A DNA stretch of 64,000 nt from JAKAWW01 sp049965095 (GTDB lineage: Archaea > Micrarchaeota > Micrarchaeia > Micrarchaeales > Micrarchaeaceae), in the NCBI GenBank assembly GCA_049965095.1, contig JBMFWR010000003.1, forward strand, positions 1 to 64,000, in the 5' to 3' direction. Both the position numbers and the translations under genes were made by a program. This document shows positions 16,791 through 24,488 of the stretch, piece after piece. Below the pieces are notes generated by a model. It was not told the origin of the DNA. It did no database searches and saw only the letters and a program-made list of their open reading frames with translations. Within the stretch, counting starts at the first letter, position 1. Each line of letters opens with the position of its first letter.

Positions 16791-17023
16791 AGCGTGGCAG
16801 GCCGTAGCCCCCTTTTTGTTTTAGGCAGCATTCGTCTGAGCGGCTTAGCCTTGCATGCTCACTGCGCGTGCACCGGCGCGTTTCACCCGCACCCCTGCGC
16901 TCGTGTTGTCACAGCTTTTGCAGGGCAGCGGTATCGTTTCTGTTCCGGATTAGGCCTTGGGCCATACGCGCTCTGCATGAGGGGAGCTTCCTCCTTTCGG
17001 TAAGCTGCCCGCCTGCCACTGCT
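16791..17023 (-). ncRNA. rnpB: RNase P RNA
   Basis: This GC-rich stretch is noncoding and folds as an archaeal RNase P RNA on the minus strand. P1 is GTGGCAGGC (5', ending at 17019) with GCCTGCCAC (16794-16802), extended by AGC/GCT with one bulged A. Near the 5' end GGAGGAAGCTCCCCT matches conserved region I, and near the 3' end AAAACAAAAAGGGGGCTAC matches conserved region V; they pair as P4 with a bulge. The internal ACAGAAACGATAC and GGGTGAAACGC motifs also fit. At about 230 nt it is compact. A TATA region at 17041-17056 sits 25 bases upstream. Confidence 0.85.
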
Positions 17024-17040
17024 TTACATTTTGGCAGCCA

Positions 17041-17056
17041 ATATTTATATTTATTC
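17041..17056. promoter_or_regulatory. Shared bidirectional TATA region (rnpB and BofA-like gene)
   Basis: ATATTTATATTTATTC reads as a TATA element on both strands. It is centred about 25 bases before the RNase P RNA 5' end (near 17023, minus) and about 25 bases before the ATG at 17073 (plus). Confidence 0.55.
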
Positions 17057-17072
17057 CATACATATGTCATTG

Positions 17073-17354
17073 ATGGCAGCGATATTTGGAAGTGCGCTCG
17101 TGAGCGAGATTATACTTGTAGCGCTCATAGCTATAGTGCTTTACATTGTTTTCAAGATAGGAAAGCTGCTGCTCAGGATAATATTCGGCATAATTGCAAA
17201 CAGCATCCTAGGCATAATTGCGATATATGTCCTTGATTATACATTTGCGCTCGGCATACCAATCAGTACACCGGTTATTGCCTCTGCCGCATTGTTTGGA
17301 TTACCAGCTGTCGGCACAATGGTAATATTCAGGCTTTTTGGCCTGCCCCTTTAA
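17073..17354 (+). CDS. BofA-like small membrane protein
   Basis: About 93 residues with three hydrophobic stretches (SEIILVALIAIVLYIVFKIG, IIFGIIANSILGIIAIYVLD, and a C-terminal one). The pattern of a first helix, a GIIAN.ILG segment and a terminal FGLPAVGTMV.. helix resembles the sigma-K-processing regulator BofA-like family, which is found in archaea without sigma-K; its role there is unknown. I chose the ATG at 17073 because the TATA region lies at leaderless distance; an ATG at 17064 is also possible. No gene follows on this strand for several kilobases. Confidence 0.65.
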   Translation: MAAIFGSALVSEIILVALIAIVLYIVFKIGKLLLRIIFGIIANSILGIIAIYVLDYTFALGIPISTPVIASAALFGLPAVGTMVIFRLFGLPL

Positions 17355-17462
17355 AAACCAGTTATCTGATTTTTCTTTGCACGTTATTGTTAGAAGAATT
17401 TAGAAATTTTAGGATTTAGATAATTTAGTCAAGGAACTACAATAAATAGATAGGAATAGGCT

Positions 17463-17579
17463 TCACTTGTCAGCATAAACAACCTGCCATACGTTATTGC
17501 CAAGAGGCACAAACTTTACGGGCCTTGTTTCATCATCGCTGGAAACATACCTTTTTCGGTTCAAAAAATTAATCTTCAT
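17463..17579 (-). CDS. Possible 38-residue basic protein
   Basis: A short frame of 38 codons, ATG at 17579 to TGA at 17463, with GGTG five bases before the ATG. The peptide is basic at its N-terminus (MKINFLNRKRYVSSDD) and ends WQVVYADK, with a composition like a real protein. A minus-strand TATA-like box (TTTTTATATAG, 17677-17687) would start a transcript near 17658 that passes first through a structured element (17610-17658). I recognise no family, and the remaining bases of the 17355-17742 interval hold nothing else I can name. Confidence 0.4.
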   Translation of the reverse strand: MKINFLNRKRYVSSDDETRPVKFVPLGNNVWQVVYADK

Positions 17580-17609
17580 AGGAACACCATTTTATATTTT
17601 TATCACAAT

Positions 17610-17658
17610 GGCGGATTGGGTGCCTGGGTGGGTCAGACCTTGAGCACACGGCTCCGCC
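17610..17658 (-). other. Candidate structured leader RNA
   Basis: On the minus strand this segment opens with GGCGGA and closes with TCCGCC, enclosing an inner GTGC/GCAC stem and a GGT-CTG-ACC hairpin. It is much richer in G and C than the surrounding DNA. The TATA-like box at 17677-17687 is about 24 bases upstream. It would form the leader of the 38-residue frame. Its nature (leader element, small RNA or guide RNA) is undecided. Confidence 0.3.
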
Positions 17659-17742
17659 AATATAAGAAACGATTAAGGCTATATAAAAAGGTTACTCTTT
17701 TTAAAATTTGCAACAATCTTTTTTGTTGTTTTGCAATCGCCC

Positions 17743-17952
17743 TTACTGTACTATTGCAAGCTTTACGTCTGATGCATCAACAGTCTTCCGCTTTGCGTGC
17801 CTTGATAATCTCACTGCCTTCTGAGCAACATCGAAAGCAACTTTGTTTACATAGCTTTGCATTGCCTCAACGGCTTCGGTGCTTGACCTCTGCGCGCCAG
17901 CATCCTTGAGCATCTTTCTTATGACTGATCCGGATATGTACAATTTAAGCAC
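17743..17952 (-). CDS. Archaeal histone
   Basis: A 69-residue single histone fold of HMf type: SVIRKMLKDAGAQRSSTEAV (helix 1 and loop), the long central helix MQSYVNKVAFDVAQKAVRLS, then RHAKRKTVDASDVKLAIV with the usual Arg/Lys-Thr-Val-x-x-x-Asp-Val end. It wraps DNA as dimers and larger polymers. It starts at GTG (17952); a TTG three codons later has GGGGTG six bases upstream and could be used instead. Hel308 lies upstream on the same strand after a short AT-rich gap. Confidence 0.95.
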   Translation of the reverse strand: MLKLYISGSVIRKMLKDAGAQRSSTEAVEAMQSYVNKVAFDVAQKAVRLSRHAKRKTVDASDVKLAIVQ

Positions 17953-18015
17953 CCCAAGATTTGGTAGTAGCTCTATATTAAATGAAAGGATTTAAAAGTT
18001 GCGCAGGCTTGCCAA

Positions 18016-20130
18016 TTAACGGAACTCTATACCATTTTCCCTAAATATCATCTCAGCAGTCTCTTTTCCTAGCAGAGCCTTCACCTTTTCTGTATTTTCC
18101 CTTACATCTTTTACGCTCCTTATGCCATTGTTGAAAAGGAGCCTTGCACGCACCCTTCCAACCTGATTTAGCCTAACAAGATCCATGAGCTCCTCCTTAA
18201 TTCCGTATCTGAGCCTTACCCTCATGTCTATCAGCTTGTTTGCAGGCTGATGCAATATTCGTGCTATTTCTATTGCTGAATAGACAAGCCAATCCGCATT
18301 TGTTATCTTGCTGTAGAGCGCGCCAGGAGTTGTTGAGTACTTGCTTACTATATCCTGCTCTTTCGTTTCATCTACCCAATCGTTGAGCATCATTGCTGTG
18401 CTAAATGCTCCTATAGGATCTAGCATATCTAACGCCTCGCGGCTTATCTTGTGTCGGTGCATGTGCATGACATATTCAGCTTCAGCCTCCTCAGTAACCT
18501 TCACATAAGGCTTCATTTCTATTGTGTTTGTAAGCATAAATAGTATGCCTATGCTGTCGTTAGCCATTGGCATGTAGTCCATCATTGTTTTGGCTGACAA
18601 TGGATCTATGTAAAGCTCGCTTACCCTTTTCCCCAGCTTTGTTGCTTCGTATGCACCTGCGTGCTCCTTTATAAAACCCCATCCGAGCAGATCGTCTATT
18701 ATGCTGTCTACCATATATGCAATATGCCTCTCGCTCCCAAACTGCATGCCATACAAGGTTTTTAGCATAAACTTGAGCATGCTGTCTTTGTCGTTGAGGA
18801 AGTATTCCGCTATGAAGGAAAGAATGTGAGCTCGAAGTATTGGCGCGATTCCAAGCGCAGACTCAATTGGTTCTGGCTCTGCATTTATATAATGCTTTGA
18901 AAGCTCCTCCATGCGCTCCTTCGTGCCAGCTATTAGCAATGCCCTACCTTCTGTATCGTATTTTGGCCTTCCAGCCCTGCCAAAAAGCTGCATTACCTCA
19001 TTGGCGCTAAGCCTTTCGCTAATCCCGTTTTCATACCTGGTTATATCCCTGACAACAACAGTGTGAGCTGGCAGGTTTACGCCAAGGGCTAACGTAGGCG
19101 TGGCACATATGACCTTGACAAGGTTGCTCTTGAACGCATTCTCTATATAGGAGCGCTGCTGGTTCAGCAAGCCTGCATGATGAAATGCAACACCTTTGCC
19201 CACAAGCGAAGCCAGCTTTGTGCACTGCTCTGTGGGCCTCTGAAGCACGTTAAGCACCTTGCCGCTTATTTCGGCAAGCTGTGCCTTCTCTTCATTTGCA
19301 AGCTTCTCTTCTACATACTGCGCAATCCTGTGTGCCCCAGACTCAGCATTCCTCTTTGTCGAATAGAATATTATTGCTTGCTTGCCCTTGAGTAGGGTAT
19401 CCTGCACCACTCTTATTTCTGGTATGCTGCTCGTGCCTTCAAGCTCCGACTCTTCGTAATTATTTTCTTTGACGTAGTAAGCCTTTTTTCCATATACAAC
19501 ACCCTTGAGCAGCTTTACAGGGCGATAATCGCTTGTTATAAGTTTTGCCTTCAGCCACTTTGCAAGCTCTTCTGCATTGCCCATTGTAGCGCTCAATGCT
19601 ATAAGCTGGGCTCTTGACGTGCTGAAAAGCTTTGTTATAAGCAGCTCAAGAGTGGGGCCTCTTGAAGAATCTCCTATCATGTGCACCTCGTCAAAGACTA
19701 TGCAGCCAACGCTGCCAAGCCAGTTTATGCCATGGCGTAGCAGGCTGTCAAACTTCTCGGTTGAGAAGAACATCATGTCGTAATCAGAGAGCCATGGATC
19801 GCTAGAGTCAAGATCACCTATTGATATTGCAGTCTTTATATAGGGATAACTAGTCTTGAACTCCTCGTACTTTTCGGTCGCAAGGGCGCGCAATGGCGCT
19901 ATGTATATGGATTTCATACCTTTGCCTATTATGGAATTGGCGCAGGCGAGCTCTGCAATAAGAGTCTTGCCACTTGCCGTAGGACTTGCTATGAGCATGT
20001 TTTTGCCTTCGAGAAGGCCGTTTCTTATTGCCAACTCCTGAGGCGGCGTGAATGAATATATGCCCCTCTTTGACAAGGATTCCACAATCTCGCGCGGCAC
20101 CTTGCCATCAAGATAAGAAAGTTCCATCAT
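18016..20130 (-). CDS. hel308: Hel308-type superfamily 2 DNA helicase
   Basis: About 704 residues. All Ski2/Hel308 motifs are present: Q motif TPPQELAI, Walker A ASPTASGKTLIAELA near residue 50, YIAPLRALATEK, DEVHMIGD (DExH), ALSATMGN, VAFHHAGL, ATPTLALGVNLPA and LFGRAGRPKYD. The C-terminal ratchet and helix-hairpin-helix (VRLNQVGRVRARLLFNNGI) follow. Hel308 unwinds lagging-strand DNA at stalled forks. I chose the ATG at 20130 (MMELSYLDG): a TATA-like TTTTAATAT sits about 25 bases upstream, fitting a leaderless message. An ATG at 20148 would overlap that promoter. Confidence 0.94.
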   Translation of the reverse strand: MMELSYLDGKVPREIVESLSKRGIYSFTPPQELAIRNGLLEGKNMLIASPTASGKTLIAELACANSIIGKGMKSIYIAPLRALATEKYEEFKTSYPYIKTAISIGDLDSSDPWLSDYDMMFFSTEKFDSLLRHGINWLGSVGCIVFDEVHMIGDSSRGPTLELLITKLFSTSRAQLIALSATMGNAEELAKWLKAKLITSDYRPVKLLKGVVYGKKAYYVKENNYEESELEGTSSIPEIRVVQDTLLKGKQAIIFYSTKRNAESGAHRIAQYVEEKLANEEKAQLAEISGKVLNVLQRPTEQCTKLASLVGKGVAFHHAGLLNQQRSYIENAFKSNLVKVICATPTLALGVNLPAHTVVVRDITRYENGISERLSANEVMQLFGRAGRPKYDTEGRALLIAGTKERMEELSKHYINAEPEPIESALGIAPILRAHILSFIAEYFLNDKDSMLKFMLKTLYGMQFGSERHIAYMVDSIIDDLLGWGFIKEHAGAYEATKLGKRVSELYIDPLSAKTMMDYMPMANDSIGILFMLTNTIEMKPYVKVTEEAEAEYVMHMHRHKISREALDMLDPIGAFSTAMMLNDWVDETKEQDIVSKYSTTPGALYSKITNADWLVYSAIEIARILHQPANKLIDMRVRLRYGIKEELMDLVRLNQVGRVRARLLFNNGIRSVKDVRENTEKVKALLGKETAEMIFRENGIEFR

Positions 20131-20165
20131 TATTGATTCTGCATGCAAATATTAAAAGCTCTCAT

Positions 20166-21056
20166 TTACATTGTGTCTTTGGTACCAGATCCAAAGCTCA
20201 GCTGCTTGCCAACACGGCGATGCTTGAATATGATCATGTCATGGTCCGGATCAAGCTTGCCTTTCAATGCAAAAGGCACGGTATCTTCATGCGCTTCAGA
20301 TTTTGACACCGAAGCATGGGTTATTATTGAATTGTCGTGCCTGACTAGATTGGACTCATTGATATTTGTGTTATATACAAAAACATTACTACCTTTAAGG
20401 AAAACCTCGTGGGTTGGCGCTTCTACCACATGGCTGAAGGTTTTAAGGCCTTTGAAGTTGGCATCTTGGCTTGCTGGAATGCTGTTATTGCTGTTTATTC
20501 TAGCATGCATCGCCTTTTCTTCTGCATCCATGCCTTCTTTCCTCATTATGCTTTTAAGCACTGGGGATTTCCTGCTTTCTGCATTGAGCTCAACGCGCTT
20601 AAGCATTTCAGCAAACATTGCATTGCCAGCATCGATGCTTTCTACAACAAAGTTCTCGCTTGCCATGCTTTTGCGCTGCTGCAAATCATTAAGATTGGTT
20701 TGATAAAGCTGCATGTCTGTTTTCGTGCTTACCTGGTTGCTCAATATGCTGAACAGCGACAAAGCCTGCAGTTTCTTTACAAAGCGCACCGATGAAAGTT
20801 TGGACTTGCCATCGCTGAGCGCCAGTATAATCTTTGAGCCCAGAATGCCTTTTCTCATTGAGACCATGCTAATGTTGCTGTAGAATATTGAATTATAGGT
20901 GCTTGCAAAGAGGCGCTTGTTGGCTACTATCAGCCTCTTGTTTGTTGTTATGAGCCACGATGCCAAATTGAGCTTCGCTATGCCCCTCTTTGCCTTGTAT
21001 ATTACGTGCTCTCCCGGAAGCAGTACTAAATCTAGATGTTCGTAGTCGTTAGACAT
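20166..21056 (-). CDS. PH-like domain protein
   Basis: A 296-residue soluble protein. The first 100 residues look like a bacterial/archaeal pleckstrin-homology (YokE/bPH) domain: LLPGEHVIYKAKRG, LITTNKRLIVANKR, YSNISMVSMRKGILGSKI and LALSDGKSKL. The rest is helical and then extended with no match I recognise; it contains two Met-rich helices near residues 150-185. GAGGAT precedes the ATG. It is divergent from the first LamG pilin gene, with AT-rich DNA holding TATA-like elements for both (21098-21125). A link to the surface system is possible but only positional. Confidence 0.65.
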   Translation of the reverse strand: MSNDYEHLDLVLLPGEHVIYKAKRGIAKLNLASWLITTNKRLIVANKRLFASTYNSIFYSNISMVSMRKGILGSKIILALSDGKSKLSSVRFVKKLQALSLFSILSNQVSTKTDMQLYQTNLNDLQQRKSMASENFVVESIDAGNAMFAEMLKRVELNAESRKSPVLKSIMRKEGMDAEEKAMHARINSNNSIPASQDANFKGLKTFSHVVEAPTHEVFLKGSNVFVYNTNINESNLVRHDNSIITHASVSKSEAHEDTVPFALKGKLDPDHDMIIFKHRRVGKQLSFGSGTKDTM

Positions 21057-21226
21057 TAAATCCTCAGTGACCTTACCCCTATCAAAATGCGGTCAAAATA
21101 TTTTCTTAACAAGATATTTAAACCTTTCTATAAAACATGCAAAATAAATTAAAAGTATGTTTCCGCATTGCTTTGGCATGCCAACACTACCTATTAATTT
21201 CTTTTTTGTTATATATTATTGATTTG

Positions 21227-23935
21227 ATGGCTAAAAGCACAGGCAAGGCACAGATAGCGCTTGAGTTCCTTATAGTTTATTCTTTCGTGCTGGTGATATT
21301 TGTAATACTTTTTGCGCTTGTTGCTTCACAGCGTGCAACTACCCTTAGCCAGCAGGAATATTCGGAATTGCAGCTTCAGGTGCAGAACATAGTGTATTAT
21401 ATAGACCAAGCAATGAACTCTGGAAGCGGTTATTATGCTTCTGTGCCTGTCCTTGGCGCAATAGGGGGCATACCCTATAATATATCGATCTCAAGCTCTG
21501 GCGTTGTAATAGGATACATGCACATAGGAACCCAGAATATAACCACCTACGGATTTAGCGGAGGAAGGGACCTTGTTGTTAACGGCACGCTGGCACAGCA
21601 GGGAAATGGGGTAGCTGTTTACCAGGTTCCGATATACAAGGGTTTCATAACAGTTGCAAATTCACACGGCAGCATTTACATAGACGAGAAGCCACAAAGC
21701 ACCTTAAGCCTGACAGAAAATATAAACGTTCAAGCGCTCGCAAACCAGAAAGTAGGCAGCTTCGACGGCACCAACTACGCGTATGGCAGCCTTACCTCAT
21801 ATTTTGGCGGAAACCACCAAGTCACTGCTGTTGCATGGGCTTACATAACACCAAACGCGAATGGCCCTATCTTTGGAGTGACAAATACACCACCAGGAAG
21901 CGGATGGAACAAGCCTTTTATTAGTGAGAAAGGCCTTGTTGTATTTGGCTTGATATGGGGTGCAAATTCCAACAACCCAATTAGCTACCCAATACAACAT
22001 CCCGGATGGCACATGCTTGCCATAACATACAATCCCTCAGGTGCAGGAACTGAAACATTTTACGTTGACGGTGTAGAGGTAAGGAGCGGATCTGGGCGGT
22101 ATTCATCATTTGGATCTACTGATTACTGGACAACCTATATAAGCGGGGCTAAGCCAGGAGGTATGAATAACTATTATAATAGTATGATAGCAGATGTGCA
22201 AGCATATTCATCTGCGCTAACTCCGCAGCAGATAATGGAACTTTATAAGGAAGGCATTGCCGGAGCACCTGTGTCTAATACCATAATATCATGGTGGCCG
22301 CTTAACGGCAATTTAAACGATTATAGCGGCAATGGCAATAATGGCATCGGCTCTGGCATGCTGTATGGAAGCGTCATGCAGTTCGAAGCAAAAGCGATAA
22401 ATGGCGCAGGAAGCAACTCTTCATATGTACCAGTTGGATTTGTTACTGGCAAGGGAACGGTTGGTACAACAAGCAGCTTTATAGCCAATAATACAAACAG
22501 CACCGGAGCATTGAGTGAGTATATTACCGCAAATCAGGTTGTAGTAGGTGCTACCAATTTGACTATAACTGCATTCAATGGCAATTCCACAATGGCTGCA
22601 AACCTGGTAGGGTGGTGGCCCCTTGATACTGGTTATGGCAGCACGTTCTATGATTTGAGCGGCTATGGTGCAACAGGATCAGGCTCCAATGTCAACTGGG
22701 TGCCAAAACCACTTGACGTGATTGCAGTAACAAGCGCGCAATTTAATAATGGTGCAAGTGCGATAACTGGTAATCTTTTGTTTGGCACTTCAAACCTTAC
22801 AATCTCTGCATGGATTAACAACACAGGCACTGGCAGCTATTGGCAGAACATAGCTGAATTGTACGGCAATCAGAACACAAAAGAGACTCTTGACATTGGA
22901 GTAACTGCTGCAAGCGGAAATGCTGTAATAAGATGGAGCAACCAAGCAAACTCTTTCCAAAACCAACCGGCTGGTGGCATAATAAAACCAAATACTTGGT
23001 ATCTTGTTACTGGAGTATGGAATGGAAATAAGAACACGCTAAGCATTTACATTAATGGTACGCTTGTGGCAACAGGCGCCGGCAACGGCACCATAGCCAC
23101 TTTTGTAAACGGTTTTAATATAGGGGGTGCATATCTAGGAATGAGCACCTTCAATGGCCTCATCAGCAATGTGCAGGTATACAATACTGCGCTAACTCCA
23201 CAGCAGATACTGCAGGAATACAAACTGGGTATAACTGCAACTCCAATAAGCCAGGCAGGTTTGATAGGTTGGTGGCCTTTGGCAGGAAATGCAAATGACT
23301 ATTCATCAAGCGGCAATGATGGCCTTGCACAAGGAGTAGCTTATAAAAATACATATTTCACTGGCCATTCAAATCAAGAAGCAACTTATTTTAATCCTGC
23401 ACAAACATCTTGGATTGCTTCTACGAAATCGCCGCTTCCGAATGGCACCAACGTAGCAACGATAGTTGCATGGATTTATCCGAAGCCATTACAAGGTGAC
23501 TCCACATATGCAGGAATTGTAAGGATAGACGGGGAAGCGTGCACGGGCAAAGGTTTGCTTTTAAGTCTGCAGGGCAGCAGCGGCCATCTGAGCATGGCTA
23601 CGTGGTGCAATGACTTTGTCCCGAATTCAGGACCAAAAATTGTTTACAACGCATGGAACTTTGTAGCTGTGGTATTGAACAAGCAATCAGTTTCGTTGAA
23701 CGCAAATGGCCAGTGGATAAACGGCACGCTACCAAATCTGCCAAGCCTCCAGGCAAATGCAGGCGCATGCCCTTATAACTTTGCAATAGGCTCAACAGAT
23801 TGCCCTGGAAGGCTATTCAATGGAAGCATAGAGGATGTTCAAATTTACAATGCTGCATTGACCCCTGCAGAGATAGAGGCACTTTACCAGCAGGGTTTGC
23901 CTCCATTTGACAAGTTAAATATTTCATTGGGATAG
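21227..23935 (+). CDS. Pilin-like protein with three LamG domains
   Basis: About 902 residues. The N-terminus (GKAQIALEFLIVYSFVL) is a class III signal peptide of the type cut by PibD/FlaK prepilin peptidase, with the hydrophobic helix that packs in pilus cores. Three LamG/concanavalin-like modules follow, each ending in a conserved VQxYxxALTPxxI segment near residues 323, 649 and 871, with WWPL-type motifs at about 355, 462 and 682. Many NxS/T sequons suggest glycosylation. LamG modules bind glycans or proteins, so this looks like an adhesive pilus subunit. I chose the ATG at 21227; an earlier start at 21137 would precede the signal peptide implausibly. Confidence 0.88.
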   Translation: MAKSTGKAQIALEFLIVYSFVLVIFVILFALVASQRATTLSQQEYSELQLQVQNIVYYIDQAMNSGSGYYASVPVLGAIGGIPYNISISSSGVVIGYMHIGTQNITTYGFSGGRDLVVNGTLAQQGNGVAVYQVPIYKGFITVANSHGSIYIDEKPQSTLSLTENINVQALANQKVGSFDGTNYAYGSLTSYFGGNHQVTAVAWAYITPNANGPIFGVTNTPPGSGWNKPFISEKGLVVFGLIWGANSNNPISYPIQHPGWHMLAITYNPSGAGTETFYVDGVEVRSGSGRYSSFGSTDYWTTYISGAKPGGMNNYYNSMIADVQAYSSALTPQQIMELYKEGIAGAPVSNTIISWWPLNGNLNDYSGNGNNGIGSGMLYGSVMQFEAKAINGAGSNSSYVPVGFVTGKGTVGTTSSFIANNTNSTGALSEYITANQVVVGATNLTITAFNGNSTMAANLVGWWPLDTGYGSTFYDLSGYGATGSGSNVNWVPKPLDVIAVTSAQFNNGASAITGNLLFGTSNLTISAWINNTGTGSYWQNIAELYGNQNTKETLDIGVTAASGNAVIRWSNQANSFQNQPAGGIIKPNTWYLVTGVWNGNKNTLSIYINGTLVATGAGNGTIATFVNGFNIGGAYLGMSTFNGLISNVQVYNTALTPQQILQEYKLGITATPISQAGLIGWWPLAGNANDYSSSGNDGLAQGVAYKNTYFTGHSNQEATYFNPAQTSWIASTKSPLPNGTNVATIVAWIYPKPLQGDSTYAGIVRIDGEACTGKGLLLSLQGSSGHLSMATWCNDFVPNSGPKIVYNAWNFVAVVLNKQSVSLNANGQWINGTLPNLPSLQANAGACPYNFAIGSTDCPGRLFNGSIEDVQIYNAALTPAEIEALYQQGLPPFDKLNISLG

Positions 23936-23938
23936 AAT

Positions 23939-24484
23939 ATGAAAGCGCAATTTTGGAGCTTTGACGTGATATTCGCGGTGGTAATATTTAGCATAGCCAT
24001 TACAATACTCGCATTTACTTGGTATAATATAAACAACCAGCTTGCACTTGCTTATGGGGATAGTGCCACGATAATGCAGCTGCAAGCTGAATCGCTTGCA
24101 GATACGCTAATGTCGCAAGGAAACCCACCAAACTGGTACAGCATAATAAATACTACAAATGTGAACACATGGAACGATACGAGCGTTGGCATAGGAGAGG
24201 GAAATGGCAATGGCATATCTTCAGCCAGGCTGTATGCCCTAATGTCAATGGCAAGCAACAACTATCAAGCCACAAAGCAAGCCCTTGGCATAGGATTTGA
24301 TTATTATATAAGGATAAACAGCACAGAAAATTCAGGCGCCAACATAAATATAGGGATAGGATCAAACCCCGCGACAGGGCATGCGCTTACCGTATACGTA
24401 GAGAAAAGGAGCAGCATTCTTGACGGTACTCCAGTGCAGGTTACGATAGATTTATGGACCAATACGTCGCTGGGTTTGGAGTGA
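23939..24484 (+). CDS. Pilin-like protein, small
   Basis: A 181-residue protein with a pilin-like N-terminus (MKAQFWSFDVIFAVVIFSIA) in which the hydrophobic helix starts almost at once, followed by an extracytoplasmic domain rich in Asn, Ser and Thr with NxS/T sequons. It has no LamG module. The start lies three bases after the first LamG pilin stop and its stop lies four bases before the next gene, so it is part of the four-gene plus-strand operon. It may be a minor or priming pilin; that is inferred from position and N-terminus only. Confidence 0.75.
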   Translation: MKAQFWSFDVIFAVVIFSIAITILAFTWYNINNQLALAYGDSATIMQLQAESLADTLMSQGNPPNWYSIINTTNVNTWNDTSVGIGEGNGNGISSARLYALMSMASNNYQATKQALGIGFDYYIRINSTENSGANINIGIGSNPATGHALTVYVEKRSSILDGTPVQVTIDLWTNTSLGLE

Positions 24485-24488
24485 TTCA

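Noticed and set aside
16791..17030. Coding frames on the plus strand across the RNase P region
   Set aside because: The frames are opposite a structured, GC-rich RNA with paired P1 ends and conserved motifs; they carry no protein-like features.
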